DNA from: Coenobita brevimanus
Taxonomy: Eukaryota > Arthropoda > Malacostraca > Decapoda > Coenobitidae
DNA length: 64,000 nt
Assembly (NCBI GenBank): GCA_032717465.1
Contig: CM064671.1
Span: 55,304,491-55,368,490, forward strand
Direction: 5' to 3'
Shown: positions 47,529 through 58,733 of the stretch, in pieces
Layout: every line of letters begins with the position of its first letter
Numbering within the stretch: the stretch's first letter is position 1
Notes under the pieces: generated by a model
What the model saw: only the letters and a program-made list of their open reading frames with translations
Database searches by the model: none
Told to the model about the DNA's origin: nothing
Program-made: the position numbers and the translations under genes

Positions 47529-47703
47529 CTGGACACCAAAAGATTGTAAGCATAGCAGAAAAAGACCAGACAGGAGGTCAAGAGATGAGATAGAGATATT
47601 TGCAGGGAAAACATGGCAAAAGATCGGCTAAGTTAAGTAATTCCTGCAGAAGGTTGGGGGAGGCTTTTGTTCATCAGTGTACCTGTAATGGCTGATGATG
47701 ATG

Positions 47704-47868
<165 letters not shown>

Positions 47869-47999
47869 CATCACCATTCACTTATATTTCTCCAGCATAT
47901 AACTTTTATATCTCAGTATTACCAACTATACACAAACTACACTGATGTGTGTGTGTGTGTGTGTGTGTGTGTAATCAAGAGAACTGGGAAATGTGATTT

Positions 48000-48835
48000 A
48001 GTATCATTATGTTTTCAATCCCCCAAAAGTTACTGAAAGAAGAAACACCATCAGCAGCGCCGAATAGCCCAAAACAAGTACCAGAAAACGATCAGCAAAA
48101 CACAAATAACCAAACACAATCAGAGACACAGGGACAAGCAGAAATCCAAAAAAAAAAAAAAAAAAACTGATAGAGTAGATAAAGAACAGCAGACAGATGT
48201 AATTGATTCTGAAGTAAATAATGATGATAACTGGTCAATGTTTTCAGATGTAGACAGTGAAATTTATATAAATTTACCACGCACGTATTATAATCTTGAC
48301 AACTTAAATCCTAGAGTACTCAGGCCAGAAAAAAAAAAAAAAAAAAAAACATATAAAGTACCTATAAATGACAATTGCAAGGAAAATCCAGTAAAGATGG
48401 CTAACACAGAGGGAGCAAGTAGCAGTGTGGTACCTTCTCCACAAAATTCCTGTATTTATCCAGTGTCAGTGTATAATACCATGAAATATAAATCTCACAA
48501 ATTTTTCAGGTACTGAGAAAGAATCGATATTCAGACAGTGATAGATGAATGTCAGCAATATTTCGTTAGAAAATAATATCACATATGAGAAGGAAAAGAT
48601 AGCTACTTTATCAACCAGAGTAAATCACGAACACTGCCTAGCTGGGAATTACCTCAAATCAGACCAGTTCTTGCAAGCTATAACATGTGAGAAGTTTAAA
48701 ACAGAATTTCTGTGAAAGTTCTCAGGAGACAGGAATTTTCTAGGTGGTACGGCCCAAGTATTACGTAATACTATGGCAAACACACTTCAGTTCAGATTTG
48801 GGTGGAATAACAGCAGTCGTTTCCACCATTAATGG
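48000..48835 (+). pseudogene. Possible retroelement gag-like remnant
   Basis: Broken frames encode polar, Gln/Asn-rich sequence (QQNTNNQTQSETQGQAE), poly-Lys from two poly-A runs (48148-48166 and 48330-48349), and WSMFSDVDSEIYINLP. Further on come EKFKTEF and KFSGDRNFLGGTAQVLRN, then NTLQFRFGWNNSSRF. The last part looks like a retrotransposon gag. No confident family. Confidence 0.35.
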
Positions 48836-50330
48836 GATTGTCCGGTTGTTGCCCTGAATGTGTCGATAGATTTCGTCCAATTTCAATGCAATTTGGCACA
48901 CATACAGAGGGCTATTAAAGATAACGATCGGTACCTCACAACTGAAAATCGGTAGATTATCGAATTATTTCCAAATTAGGGTAAACAGAATACCATTGCT
49001 AAAAATTTATGTAGTCTAAAAAATGCCTTGTATCTTATATTTTTGGAGTTCACACAACTCTCAGATGTGTCTTGAACTGAAATGCGTAAGTTTTTTATAT
49101 ATCTAACTATGATACTAGGTGAGGAAATTAGGTAAAATTAGTTCTCTTGTATTCAGATTTTGAAAAGATGCCGTGCACAAACGGGGAGGAGTATAAAGAT
49201 CTGATGAGTTGAATTGACAGAACTTTTTATGCGCTTTTGATTGGTATATGAAGAATCCTTGTATGGCCAACAGTAAATCAGCTTATCGATTTCAAAGGTC
49301 GTTAGGTCGTTAAATTACATATTGAGAAAACGGCCCTCAAAGTTTCCCCAACTTTGCAAACATTCTGTGCACGAACGGGGGGGGGGGGGAGGAGAATGGA
49401 ATGCCTGGGATACCTTATAGAACTTTTTACATGCTTTCGATTGGTATGTCAAGGAACCTTGTACGACCAATAGTTACCGAGCTTATCGAGAAGTTTGAGA
49501 ACATAGTGTTGCCAGGTGCTGGGCATAACCAAGGCTGTCTCTATGTCAAGGCATGGGTGTGAGATTGGTGACATCACAGGGATGAGTCGGACCACCGCAC
49601 TGCCCCTCACTTGCTCCTGTTGCTCATACCTGAGTCTGTTCACTTTCCCTCAGGGCGCAGGGAAGCGTGGCTTGTGTGTGATATCAGTTGACTTAAGTAA
49701 CAGAAAATGTATAAAAAGGCAGACTCAAATTAAACATTTATAAAAAGGGAAAAAGAAGAAGGGGAAGAAGTGTGGACTCGTTTAACCGTATAACATTGCA
49801 GTAGGTTCCCTCACACCCTTATGCCTTCCCTCACACCCCCATGCCTTCCCTCACAGATTTCAGTCCCTTCCCTCACTTCAGACTGAAAATGTGTCATGAT
49901 CTGGAGAGTTTAGTATACATCCACTCACCACCACGGTCAGGCGTCAACTGAACTTGAGTGTCGTGCAAGCTGACGTCATTCCAATGCTCCGCCCCCTGTG
50001 CCAGCTTGGACCCGTTTTAGGTGGAAGTGATCCGACTTGGTATTAGTAGACTTAGGCTCATAATACCTATCTCATTCCTTCGTCTTACATTTATTGACTG
50101 CTTTCTTATAATTATTTCTGTCAGCACTTACCTTTGGCAAGTATGATACTTTTCATTAAATTAGGTTATACTGACACTGTAAAGGAAATTAATAATGCTA
50201 CTGAAGTTTAGCATTTTTATTGTAAGAAGTGATAGCAAAGGGTGTACGACTACTGTATGAAGAGAAACATAGAATTTTACAAAACAAAAACAGTCTAGTC
50301 ATATCTAGTTTACTCTGACAAGACAGGAAG
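48836..50330. other. Non-coding stretch with two local duplications
   Basis: A segment with GTGCACAAACGGGG, GAACTTTTTATGCGCTTTTG and CTTATCGA (about 49170-49285) recurs imperfectly at about 49365-49490. A minisatellite of CCTTCCCTCACACCC-type units spans about 49805-49880. No gene recognised. Confidence 0.5.
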
Positions 50331-50338
50331 AAAAGAAA

Positions 50339-51730
50339 CTAAGAACAAAAAGAAATGACAACTTCTATAGTGTAATTTATGTCAAAGTTGGTATCACCTA
50401 GAATGTGTAGGGATGCCACCAGCTTATTATGAGGTATTTCAGAATAACTACGTTGGGCTCGGTGAACAGCGTAAGTATAGTTACAAATTATGAAGGGTTG
50501 CTCTGCTATTAGTGCCTTGCTGAAATCAACTACCATTTCCCTAGTTTTGAAGACATTGAGCTCCAAGCAGTTGCCCTTGCGCCATTTAGTAAAACAGTCT
50601 AGTTCCTGCCTGTAAATAAGATAACTGTTCATACAAAATGAAACTAACGCAGTATCATTAGCATAATGTACTTAAAATGCCTACAGGAGTCATGTACACA
50701 TCTCCAATCACTTGTACCATATAAGAGTAATTGGAAATGGTGATAGCACACCACCCTGGGGGGCCCCTGTGTTTACAACTGACTGTTTGGAATTTTTACC
50801 CATAAATTTTGCATACTTGTACAGGGGTATGTGAAATCATGAATCCACAAGATAAGAGTTGACATTCACTGAAATTAGTTTCTTCATCAAAAGATGGGTC
50901 TGTAAGGTGCTGAATGCACTTGAAAAACCAACAAATAATATTTCTGCAAAGTACTTAACTGATCTGGTGTTGACATTTTCCATAAAGTTTAGAACAAAAT
51001 CTATGAGTGATAGTGTGGCATCTTCAATACACCTTTTCTCTCTGTAAGCAAACTGTATAGTATCCATATTATACTTAACCTGCCCATACAAAAATTTGTT
51101 GATAACATGTTCAAGACATTTCATAAAAATGCATATGAAAGCCACTGGTAGATAATCATTATGGCATTTTGGTGTCCTGGTTTTTGGAACAGGTGCAGTC
51201 TCAGAAATTTTCCAAAGTCCCGGTATGTATGCCTTGTTTAGAGAGCACTGGAATACTTCACACAGAATTGGAGCTAGTTGTTCCCTACAGAAAGAAACCG
51301 CCTTTGCACATATTTTATCAGGTCCAGCCGCTTTACCACAACCCTCTTCAAGCTGTCCATGATGTCATTCTGAGTTAAAACTATTTGCTCATCAATTTTG
51401 GTTTTCAAGAATTCAGAGATGGTGTGTTGGTGTATGGAAAAGTCATGGATGTCAAACCTACGGTAGAAGTTATTTAGGTCATTACAATAATTTTCTGGAT
51501 TCGGTACGTCTGGCATGCCTGCTTTCTTTGTAAAACCAATGATTTTCCTAAGACCACTCCAAGCTGCCTTTGTGTCATACCTAAATAAGTTTTGAATTTT
51601 CTCTGTGTCTTTTTCTCTTCTTTGCATTAGACATCCATATCAATTTCTTACTGTTAACTTTTTAAATCTGTCCTATCGTTGCCTACAACACAACTTTTTT
51701 TTTCATTCAGCAATTGTTGAAGTTCATTTG
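50339..51730 (-). mobile_element. CR1/Rex-like LINE, RT part (split by Copia)
   Basis: Reverse strand. 51274-51627 reads AAWSGLRKIIGFTKKAGMPD and NNFYRRFDIHDFS. 50837-51145 reads FMKCLEHVINKFLYGQVK, IQFAYREKRCIEDATLSLID and FVGFSSAFSTLQTHLL, where a Gly stands at the first catalytic Asp position. 50339-50632 reads LDCFTKWRKGNCLELNVFKT. The upstream endonuclease lies beyond the Copia insertion at 56441-56970. Frameshifts throughout; inactive. Confidence 0.8.
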
Positions 51731-51735
51731 TGATC
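51731..51735 (+). repeat. Target-site duplication TGATC (left)
   Basis: TGATC before TGTTAAG; the same five bases follow the 3' LTR at 56436-56440. Confidence 0.92.
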
Positions 51736-52069
51736 TGTTAAGATGTGTATTAAACTGTATTAGTAAACTCAAGTAAGTTACGGGTTATTATTATTTAGGT
51801 ATTACAGGATTATTGAATATGAAATTTATTATTATTATTATCATTGTTTCTTAAGACTTTGGTAAAGAAATAAGTCATTATTGAGTGATATAAATTTAAG
51901 TTTAACCCATGTCTCTCTTAATATTTTTGTGTTGCCGCCTGCCCCCTGTCGGTATTCGTGTGTACTTGAAGCTTGCTGAATAAACGGTTGACGGAGGAAG
52001 ACCACGTTTTTCCCTCTTCCCCGCACCTTGTACTTGTTATCCACCATTATGACGGACCTCGACTCAACA
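51736..52069 (+). repeat. 5' LTR of Copia element
   Basis: TGTTAAGATG...GACTCAACA, 334 bp. It contains an ATG at 52049 that opens the gag frame, so the last 21 bases of the LTR are coding. The TATATAA-like and AATAAACGG words (about 51890 and 51978) may serve as promoter/poly-A signals. Confidence 0.95.
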
Positions 52070-52941
52070 GGTTATGGGCCCAGGAATCGCCTACTCTTCG
52101 ATGGTGATGAGGAAAAGTACGAGTTGTGGGAAGTTAAGTTTATGGGCCACCTAAGGTTACGGAAGCTCCACGATGTCCTGACGGCCACAACTCCAGACGC
52201 CGAGAAAAACGCCAGAGTGTACGCTGAATTAGTTCAACTCCTAGATGACACAAGCCTTTCTTTGGTAATGAGAGAAGCCAAGGATAATGGGAAGAAGGCG
52301 ATGAAGATCCTTCGTGAGTATTACATGGGGACAAGCAAGCCTAGGATAATATCTTTGTACACTGAACTGACGTCACTGAAGATGGAAGGAAACGAGAGTG
52401 TGACTGACTACCTAATTAGGGCAGAGAAAGCAGCGACCTCCCTGAAGAATGCTAATGAGGTTATTAGTGACAGTTTACTTGTGGCAATGGTACTAAAAGG
52501 TCTACCCCTAGTTATAAGACGTTTGCAACAGTTGTTACACAAAGGGATAAAGAGTGGACTTTTGTGGATTTCAAGGTGCAACTGAGAAGCTTTGAGGAAT
52601 CAGAAAAAGCCTGTAGGCCACATAAGACAAGTGAAAATAATGATCATACTGTCATGAAAGCAAATTTTAGGGAGAGCACCAGTAACCTAAAATGTTTTGT
52701 GTGTGGAAGACCAGGTCATAAAGCTTTCCAGTGTAATGAGAAGAAGAAGAAAGACAGTGAACCTAAATTTAGTAGAAAACCAAGACCTAACCGTTGGTGT
52801 GATATTTGTAGATCCCATACACATGACACTAATAGTTGTAGGAAGAAAAATCATGCAAAAGTTGTGAGTCAGTCAGATGAAGCAGTAACAGAGGATGTAA
52901 ATTTTAATCATAGTTTTGCATTTAAGGTAACTTTGCACTAA
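52049..52941 (+). pseudogene. Copia gag (frameshifted)
   Basis: The ATG at 52049 inside the LTR starts MTDLDSTGYGPRNRLLFDG, then KYELWEVKFMGHLRLRKLHD and DNGKKAMKILREYYMG. Next come ISLYTELTSLKMEGNESVTD and LVAMVLKGLP, a typical Copia gag N-half that packages RNA. A single-base loss near 52546 shifts the frame (52564-52941), which carries a CCHC knuckle, CFVCGRPGHKAFQC. A second Cys/His cluster follows (CDICRSHTHDTNSC). A compensating change near 52930 returns to the first frame, leading into the protease. Confidence 0.9.
52070..52083 (+). other. Primer binding site, half-tRNA type
   Basis: GGTTATGGGCCCAG begins at the first base after the LTR. It is complementary to the anticodon arm of initiator tRNA-Met, as in Drosophila copia, which is primed by a tRNA half rather than by the tRNA 3' end. 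Here it also encodes part of gag (GYGPR). Confidence 0.85.
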
Positions 52942-52942
52942 G

Positions 52943-54418
52943 CCTAACCTAGGTATTAATGATGACTGTGGTAAGTTATTGGTTGACTGTGGTGCAACAT
53001 CCCACATTATCATTGACAAATCCAAATTTGTAAAATTTGATGAGGATTTTGAAGCTATGAACCATACTATTGAACTTGCTGATGGTAGTAGAACTTCAGG
53101 TGTAGTGTTAGGCAGAGGTGTAGCAAGTGTTAAGCTATGTGACACTAATGGCAATGATCATAATGTTGAGTTGAGGAATGCATTATACATACCTACATAT
53201 AAACAGGATATTTTTTCTGTCAAAGCAGCTACAAAGAGGGGTGCATCTGTCACATTTACCCCAAAGAATGCAGAGTTGTTATCCCCAGATGGTACAAAAT
53301 TTGATATCGAGACACATCAGAAGTTATATTTCCTAAATAATGTAAATGTGAAAGGTAATACAGGTACCCACAATGTTGAGGAATGGCATAAGATTCTAGG
53401 TCATTGTAACTTAAAGGATGTCATTAGGTTGGAGAATGTTGTAGAAGGGATGAAAATTTCTGGTAAAAAGACATTTGATTGTGAAGCATGCACAATGGGG
53501 AAGATGACACAATACAGGAACAGAGAGCCAGATAAGAAAGCAACTAAGAAACTTGAATTAATTCATTGTGATTTAGCTGGCCCCATTGACCCCCCTGCCA
53601 AAGAAGGATTTAAGTACGCAATCTCTTTTGTAGATGACTGCTCAGGTGTTATTATGGTGTATTTTTTGAAGCATAAGAGTGACACAGTAGCGGCCACTGA
53701 GAGATTTTTGGCTGACAGCGCCCCGTATGGTCGTGTTAAGAAAATGAGAACTGACAATGGTACAGAATTTACCTCAGCTGAGTTTAGGTCTCTTTTGGTG
53801 AAGAAAAGTATCAAGCATGAGTTTTCCGCACCATATTCCCCCCATCAGAATGGTACTGCAGAACGCTCCTGGAGAACCCTATTTGAGATGGCCAGATGCA
53901 TGTTATTTGAAGCCAAATTACCGAAGAAGCAGTGGACATATGCGCTGAAGACTGCCGCATATATCAGAAATCGGTGTTACAACCCTCGGACAGGAAAGAC
54001 GCCATTTGAGATGATGACTGGAGAGAAACCCAACCTTAAGAATATGAAAATTTTTGGGAGTCTATGTTATGCTTATGTTCAAGAAAAGAAGAAACTGGAT
54101 GCAAGATGTGAACGAGGAATATTTGTTGGATATGATACTCAGAGTCCAGCCTACCTTGTATATCTTCCAGAACAAGACAACATAAAGCGAGTAAGATGTG
54201 TTAAATTCAATCAAGAACAGGGAGTGAAGAATGATGCTGTAGAAGAGTATGCATGGCCAGTACCTAAGATAGAAGAAGGTGAACATGCTCAAGAAGATGA
54301 AGACCAAGACATTAAAGAAGAAGAGGAAATCAAGATATTAAGCAAGAAAGAGATTCAAAAGAAGAAAGAGAAGAGAGAAGATACCCTGAAAGACTTCGGA
54401 CCAAACCCAGGCATTTAG
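52943..54418 (+). pseudogene. Copia protease and integrase frame
   Basis: The protease reads LLVDCGATSHIIIDKSKF; the catalytic Asp is kept but the next residue is Cys rather than Ser/Thr. The integrase zinc segment is WHKILGHCNLKDVIRLENV with CEACTMGK. In the core, LELIHCDLAGPI gives the first Asp, MRTDNGTEFTSAEF the second, and PYSPHQNGTAERSWRTLFEM the Glu. A Copia C-terminal segment follows (FGSLCYAYVQEKKKLDARCE, RGIFVGYDTQSPAYLVYLPE). The frame ends at 54416 because of an indel in the A/G-rich stretch near 54370; the RT frame continues. Integrase catalytic residues look intact. Confidence 0.93.
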
Positions 54419-54429
54419 AAGACTACATC

Positions 54430-56046
54430 TTGGACGACGAAGACGAAGTAAATGCAGCAAAATACTCGGTTGATTACTGCTATCGCGTTGCTGACATTCC
54501 AAGGACATATGAGGAAGCTATTTCATCATCCGAGCATCAACTATGGCAAGGAGCAATGAAGGAAGAAATGGACGCTTTGCATGAGAATGACACTTTTGAT
54601 CTGGTACCATTACCTGAGGGGAGAACAGTAGTTGGTGGAAAATGGGTATATGCTGTCAAGTTAGGCCCGAACAACACAGAAAAACATAAGGCGAGGTATG
54701 TAGCTAAAGGTTATTCCCAAGTTAAGGATGTAGATTATGGAGAAACATTTTCACCAACCGCTCGTCATACTTCTATTCGAATGTTAATGCAATTAGCAGC
54801 CCAAGAAGGAATGAAGGTACACCAAATGGATGTAAAGACAGCCTATCTAAATGCAGAGATAGATTATGAGATATATTTAGAGCAGCCAGAAGGTTTTGTC
54901 AAGAAGAATGAAAAGGGTGAACATTTAGTTTGTAAACTTAAGAAATCATTGTATGGACTGAAACAGAGTGGTAGAAATTGGAACAGTATGTTGCAGGAAT
55001 TTCTTAATGATCAGAAGTTTAACCAGTCTGCAGCTGATAATTGCTTGTATACTAAATTTGAAGGTGACAATGTAACAATGATACTAGTTTGGGTAGATGA
55101 CATAATAGTAGCAGCGAGCAATGATGGTGCACTCCAGTCCATAAAGAAAACTCTCAAGGATAGATTTAAGATGAAAGATCTAGGACAACTTTCATGGTAC
55201 CTGGGAATAGAATTTACATTTAATCCAGATGGTAGTGTCAGTATGAATCAAAGGAAACACTGTGAGAGTATTCTTGAGAGGTTTCATATGGAGGACTGTA
55301 ACCCAAAATCTATCCCATGTGATATGAGTGTGAACAATATAATTTCTAGTGACTCCACTGAGTTGGAGGATCCCAAACTGTACAGGAAAATTGTTGGAAG
55401 TTTAATATATGTCATGATTGGGACAAGACCAGATTTGAGTTATGCTGTAACAAAATTGTCACAGTCAATGGCTAAACCTACTAAGGCTCACTTAAATTTG
55501 TCTAAACATGTATTGAAGTATATCAAGGGTACTTTGAATTATTGCTTGAGATACTCTAAGTCTGAAAACCCATTGAAATTAATTGGTTATTGTGATGCAG
55601 ACTGGGGAGGATCGGAAGATAGACGAAGTACTTCAAGTTATTGTTTCCAGTTAAGTAACCAAGGTTCATTAATTTCATGGAAGAGCAAAAAGCAAAGGGT
55701 AGTAGCATTATCATCATGTGAAGCTGAGTATGTAGCAATAACTCATGCAATGCAAGAAGCAAATTTCTTAAGACAACTGTACTCTGATATGACAGATTGT
55801 GAAAGGGACACTGTAATACTGCATGTTGACAACAAAGGTGCCATAGCCTTATCCAAGAACCCTGTACACCATCAAAGATCTAAACATATAGATATTAAGT
55901 TTCATTTTATTAGGTCAGAAATTGAAGATAAAATTGTTGATTTGACGTATGTACCTTCTGACCAGAATATTGCTGATTTATTTACTAAACCTGTATCAAG
56001 GAGGAAACTAACTGATTTTAGTGTTATCAGAGGAGTACCAGTATAG
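54430..56046 (+). CDS. Copia reverse transcriptase and RNase H, 538-aa open frame
   Basis: Clean frame. The RT lead-in is WQGAMKEEMDALHENDTFDL and GGKWVYAVKLGPNNTEKHKA. The palm has HQMDVKTAYLNAEIDYEIYL (first Asp) and SLYGLKQSGRNWN. WVDDIIVAAS holds the catalytic pair (residues about 221-224, Trp in place of Tyr), and LSWYLGIEF follows. RNase H has YCDADWGGSEDRRSTSSYC, ALSSCEAEYVAITHAMQEAN and HVDNKGAIALSKNP; YVPSDQNIADLFTKPV closes the protein. It would convert element RNA to DNA in the particle. Its N-terminus originally continued from the integrase frame, so the ORF start is not natural. No stop codon lesions are seen. Confidence 0.95.
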   Translation: MDDEDEVNAAKYSVDYCYRVADIPRTYEEAISSSEHQLWQGAMKEEMDALHENDTFDLVPLPEGRTVVGGKWVYAVKLGPNNTEKHKARYVAKGYSQVKDVDYGETFSPTARHTSIRMLMQLAAQEGMKVHQMDVKTAYLNAEIDYEIYLEQPEGFVKKNEKGEHLVCKLKKSLYGLKQSGRNWNSMLQEFLNDQKFNQSAADNCLYTKFEGDNVTMILVWVDDIIVAASNDGALQSIKKTLKDRFKMKDLGQLSWYLGIEFTFNPDGSVSMNQRKHCESILERFHMEDCNPKSIPCDMSVNNIISSDSTELEDPKLYRKIVGSLIYVMIGTRPDLSYAVTKLSQSMAKPTKAHLNLSKHVLKYIKGTLNYCLRYSKSENPLKLIGYCDADWGGSEDRRSTSSYCFQLSNQGSLISWKSKKQRVVALSSCEAEYVAITHAMQEANFLRQLYSDMTDCERDTVILHVDNKGAIALSKNPVHHQRSKHIDIKFHFIRSEIEDKIVDLTYVPSDQNIADLFTKPVSRRKLTDFSVIRGVPV

Positions 56047-56084
56047 TAGCTATTGGAACAGTACTGTACAGTACAATAACTTGA

Positions 56085-56097
56085 GTTTAAGAGGGGG
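56085..56097 (+). other. Polypurine tract of Copia element
   Basis: AAGAGGGGG-type purine run directly before the 3' LTR; the plus-strand priming site in the family. Confidence 0.75.
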
Positions 56098-56435
56098 TGT
56101 TAAGATGTGTATTAAACTGTATTAGTAAACTCAAGTAAGTTACGGGTTATTATTATTTAGGTATTACAGGATTATTGAATATGAAATTTATTATTATTAT
56201 TATCATTGTTTCTTAAGACTTTGGTAAAGAAATAAGTCATTATTGAGTGATATAAATTTACGTTTAACCTATGTCTCTCTTAATATTTTTGTTTGTGTTG
56301 CCGCCTGCCCCCTGTCGGTATTCGTGTGTACTTGAAGCTTGCTGAATAAACGGTTGACGGAGGAAGATCACGTTTTTCCCTCTTCCCCGCACCTTGTACT
56401 TGTTATCCACCATTATGACGGACCTCGACTCAACA
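56098..56435 (+). repeat. 3' LTR of Copia element
   Basis: 338 bp, about 99% identical to the 5' LTR by eye. It has an extra TTTG near 56290. Confidence 0.95.
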
Positions 56436-56440
56436 TGATC

Positions 56441-56970
56441 CAGGGTATATTTGGGTAGCGTTTCACTGTTTTACTTGCAGTCACAATATCAGCACAGAAA
56501 GAAATGTATGAATTTAGGACATCAACAATGTGATCAGCAGCATTTACATCATACAGTACACTCCAGTCAGTCTGATCTGAACAGCCCCAAAGACTTTTAA
56601 TCTTTCACATGAATCCGCACTCCATGTCTGGACAGATTTCACTGCAGGTTTGGAAGTTTTTAGCTTTTGCTTACAAATGGGTGTTAACAGAAATATGTCA
56701 TGGTCCGATAGTCTTAATGGTTTGGGTTTTTTAGATACACCCTTGTTTTCCAATCCCATAACAGTGATTCAAGTTACTCTCACCTCTTGTAGCAAAATGA
56801 ATATATTGTTGGTAATGAGGAATACAGTTCTCAAAATGTAAGCCATTAAAATTTCCTGTTATTATTTTAACTGCATCTGGAGAACTAGATTGAATCTTGC
56901 ACTCTTCATCATACAGGTGTTCTTCAGCAGTTTTCACATTAGCACCAGATGAGATGTATACAACTATCAA
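56441..56970 (-). pseudogene. CR1/Rex-like LINE endonuclease part (split by Copia)
   Basis: Reverse strand. 56731-56970 reads MIVVYISSGANVKTAEEHLY and VKIITGNFNGLHFENCIPHY; GNFN corresponds to the GDFN catalytic motif of AP-like endonucleases, with Asp replaced. 56544-56759 reads LRLSDHDIFLLTPICKQKLK, whose SDH is the second endonuclease signature. It continues across the Copia element into 51730-50339. Confidence 0.82.
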
Positions 56971-57544
56971 GATAGAATGGCCTCAAAGACAATGACATGA
57001 ATTCAGTATTGTCATTACAGACCTTGTTCACAAGTTAAATCCCAGCACCATCGATTGTTGACAAGCAGAAACACCACCACCACCGCTTTTCCCGTTATGT
57101 TGATCTGTCACTTCTAATTATTTCAAAGCCACCTATTTGATAAGCAGAGTCTTGGCCATTCGCTATGACAAGCCAAGTCCCTGTTAAGTAGATAGTGGAT
57201 GCTTTTCACGATGCATAATTCCATTTGAAGTGGACCGCCAGTTCATTCACTTTATTCCTTACTGAGCAGACATTGCCTGACACACACATTGGTAGAAGAA
57301 GTTTTGAACGCCTCCTTCTGCACCGTGATCTTACCCTGCAACTTCGTCCTCATTTTCTTCCATACCCAGTACGTTTGACCATCTCAGGAATTCCATTTAG
57401 GGTTGTCGTACCAAGGGAAGCCAGAGACAGAAGTTCGTCACAGCTGGAAACGAGCCGCCCATCATTGTTTACATTCAGTCCGCCATTTCCGCTGGCTCAG
57501 CCCAGCTGACAGGGACGCCTCACCAAAAATAATACCTCAGGGTG
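56971..57544. other. Unassigned stretch
   Basis: No clear domain. Frames at 57225-57594 are short and unlike known proteins. The part up to about 57200 may still be upstream LINE sequence on the reverse strand. Confidence 0.35.
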
Positions 57545-58114
57545 CGGATGCTCAAAACTTTAGTCCCGGTCGTTGCTCGCCAGCTTGGGACTAAGTCATC
57601 ACCTGTGTTCACAATGGCTGCCGTCTGCGATGTTCAAAACAGTATGGGCGCCATGTTGTGACATCAGCGGGACTATCTCTGGTCGGAACTCCATCAAAAT
57701 TTAAGACTGGTACCAAGCAGTCCTAAAGCCCATTCAGCACGGTCGTAAGGAAGCTTTGAGCCTCTCATCAGCGTTATCTACCCCTCAAAACATTAGTTAA
57801 GGTGTTTGTAATACATACAAGCATATAGCGGTATTTTATTATGGCAAGGATCCCAGGGAACTCTCTCATGCATGATTTGTGCTTGGTTATCGAGTTTTAA
57901 GTGATTCGCTATGGAGGCCTCTTATGAACTGTAGATGTGCAGCATAATTTTATTTCATGAGACTGTGAAAGCCTCCCTATGATGCCACATACTTGCTATA
58001 AAATGTAGGCTACTCATATATTTTCATTAGGTATGGCATGTGAACAGCTTTTCTTCTACAAACCCTCGTTCTAAGTTAGATGTGGGCAGATTTGGTATTT
58101 TTTCCGGTATATTA

Positions 58115-58198
58115 CAGTTTAGGACACTACTGGAATTTCACATTTTAACCTCCATTCTCTGGAGTATGCATATTGAATTCCAGAGGTGTCCTAAACTG
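58115..58198. repeat. Imperfect 24-bp inverted repeat
   Basis: CAGTTTAGGACACTACTGGA (58115 on) is mirrored by CCAGAGGTGTCCTAAACTG (ending 58198), about 22 of 24 pairing with a 36-bp loop. It may be a small MITE inside the larger element. Confidence 0.7.
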
Positions 58199-58560
58199 TT
58201 AATTTACCTTTTTTTTTTTCCTTTAGGGACTTTCATTAGCTCAAAATTTTATTATGACCAGTATGGGCTGTGAAGTGATAAGTTAGGGTCTTTAGGTAAG
58301 TATAGGGTAACTGTTTACAAGTGCACCTACCTCATGGTAATGAATTTGATATAGCTCAATAGATACATCTTGATGTATGCGTCAAATCATTCTGAATCAT
58401 CCATGGCAAAATAATAGTCTTTGAGATATCAACAAAAACCCACCACCATTTTGCACTTAGCTTAAAAATTTAATCTAACATTACTTAACTGGACCCCACT
58501 GACCTAAAAACAACTTATCACCGTAATCATGAGGCCTTGGCTTGACAACCTCCAAGCAGG

Positions 58561-58615
58561 TTTGGGGTTTAGGTTAGGTTAGTTAATTTAGGTAGATTAG
58601 GTTAGATTGGGGCTA
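58561..58615. repeat. Short degenerate TTAGG-like tract
   Basis: GGTTTAGGTTAGGTTAG followed by looser TTAGG words. Similar to the tract at 1-290. Confidence 0.5.
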
Positions 58616-58733
58616 AAACTTTGTTGGATGGGCCTAACGGTTATTAACAAATATAAAATCTGTCAAAGATTATAAGTTAGAAAAGAAAAACATTGCAAAA
58701 CAGGTCTTAAGGAAAAAATTTCCAGTTTATTGA

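Larger units (their letters stand above)
46126..47700 (+). mobile_element. RTE-type LINE, 3' part
   Basis: Resumes from 38884 with RPISLL; the region up to about 46290 is decayed. It is interrupted between about 46300 and 46650 by a GT tract and a tRNA-related SINE-like segment, then continues with the RT palm (46790-47060). The C-terminal part (47223-47528) follows, then the RTE-like 3' end GGCTGATGATGATGATTACAC. Confidence 0.85.
51736..56435 (+). mobile_element. Copia LTR retrotransposon (GalEa-like)
   Basis: 4700 bp with LTRs of 334 and 338 bp that differ by about three substitutions and one 4-bp indel. TGTTAAG...CTCAACA termini, 5-bp duplication TGATC. The order gag, protease, integrase, RT, RNase H is Copia order. 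The primer site is GGTTATGGGCCCAG. It is nested in a reverse-strand CR1/Rex-like LINE. Three small frame changes (near 52546, 52930 and 54370) break an otherwise continuous polyprotein. GalEa assignment is inference. Confidence 0.95.

Noticed and set aside
57225..57509. 94-aa frame with arginine-rich start
   Set aside because: No recognisable domain; composition and overlap with another frame (57403-57594) argue against a real exon.
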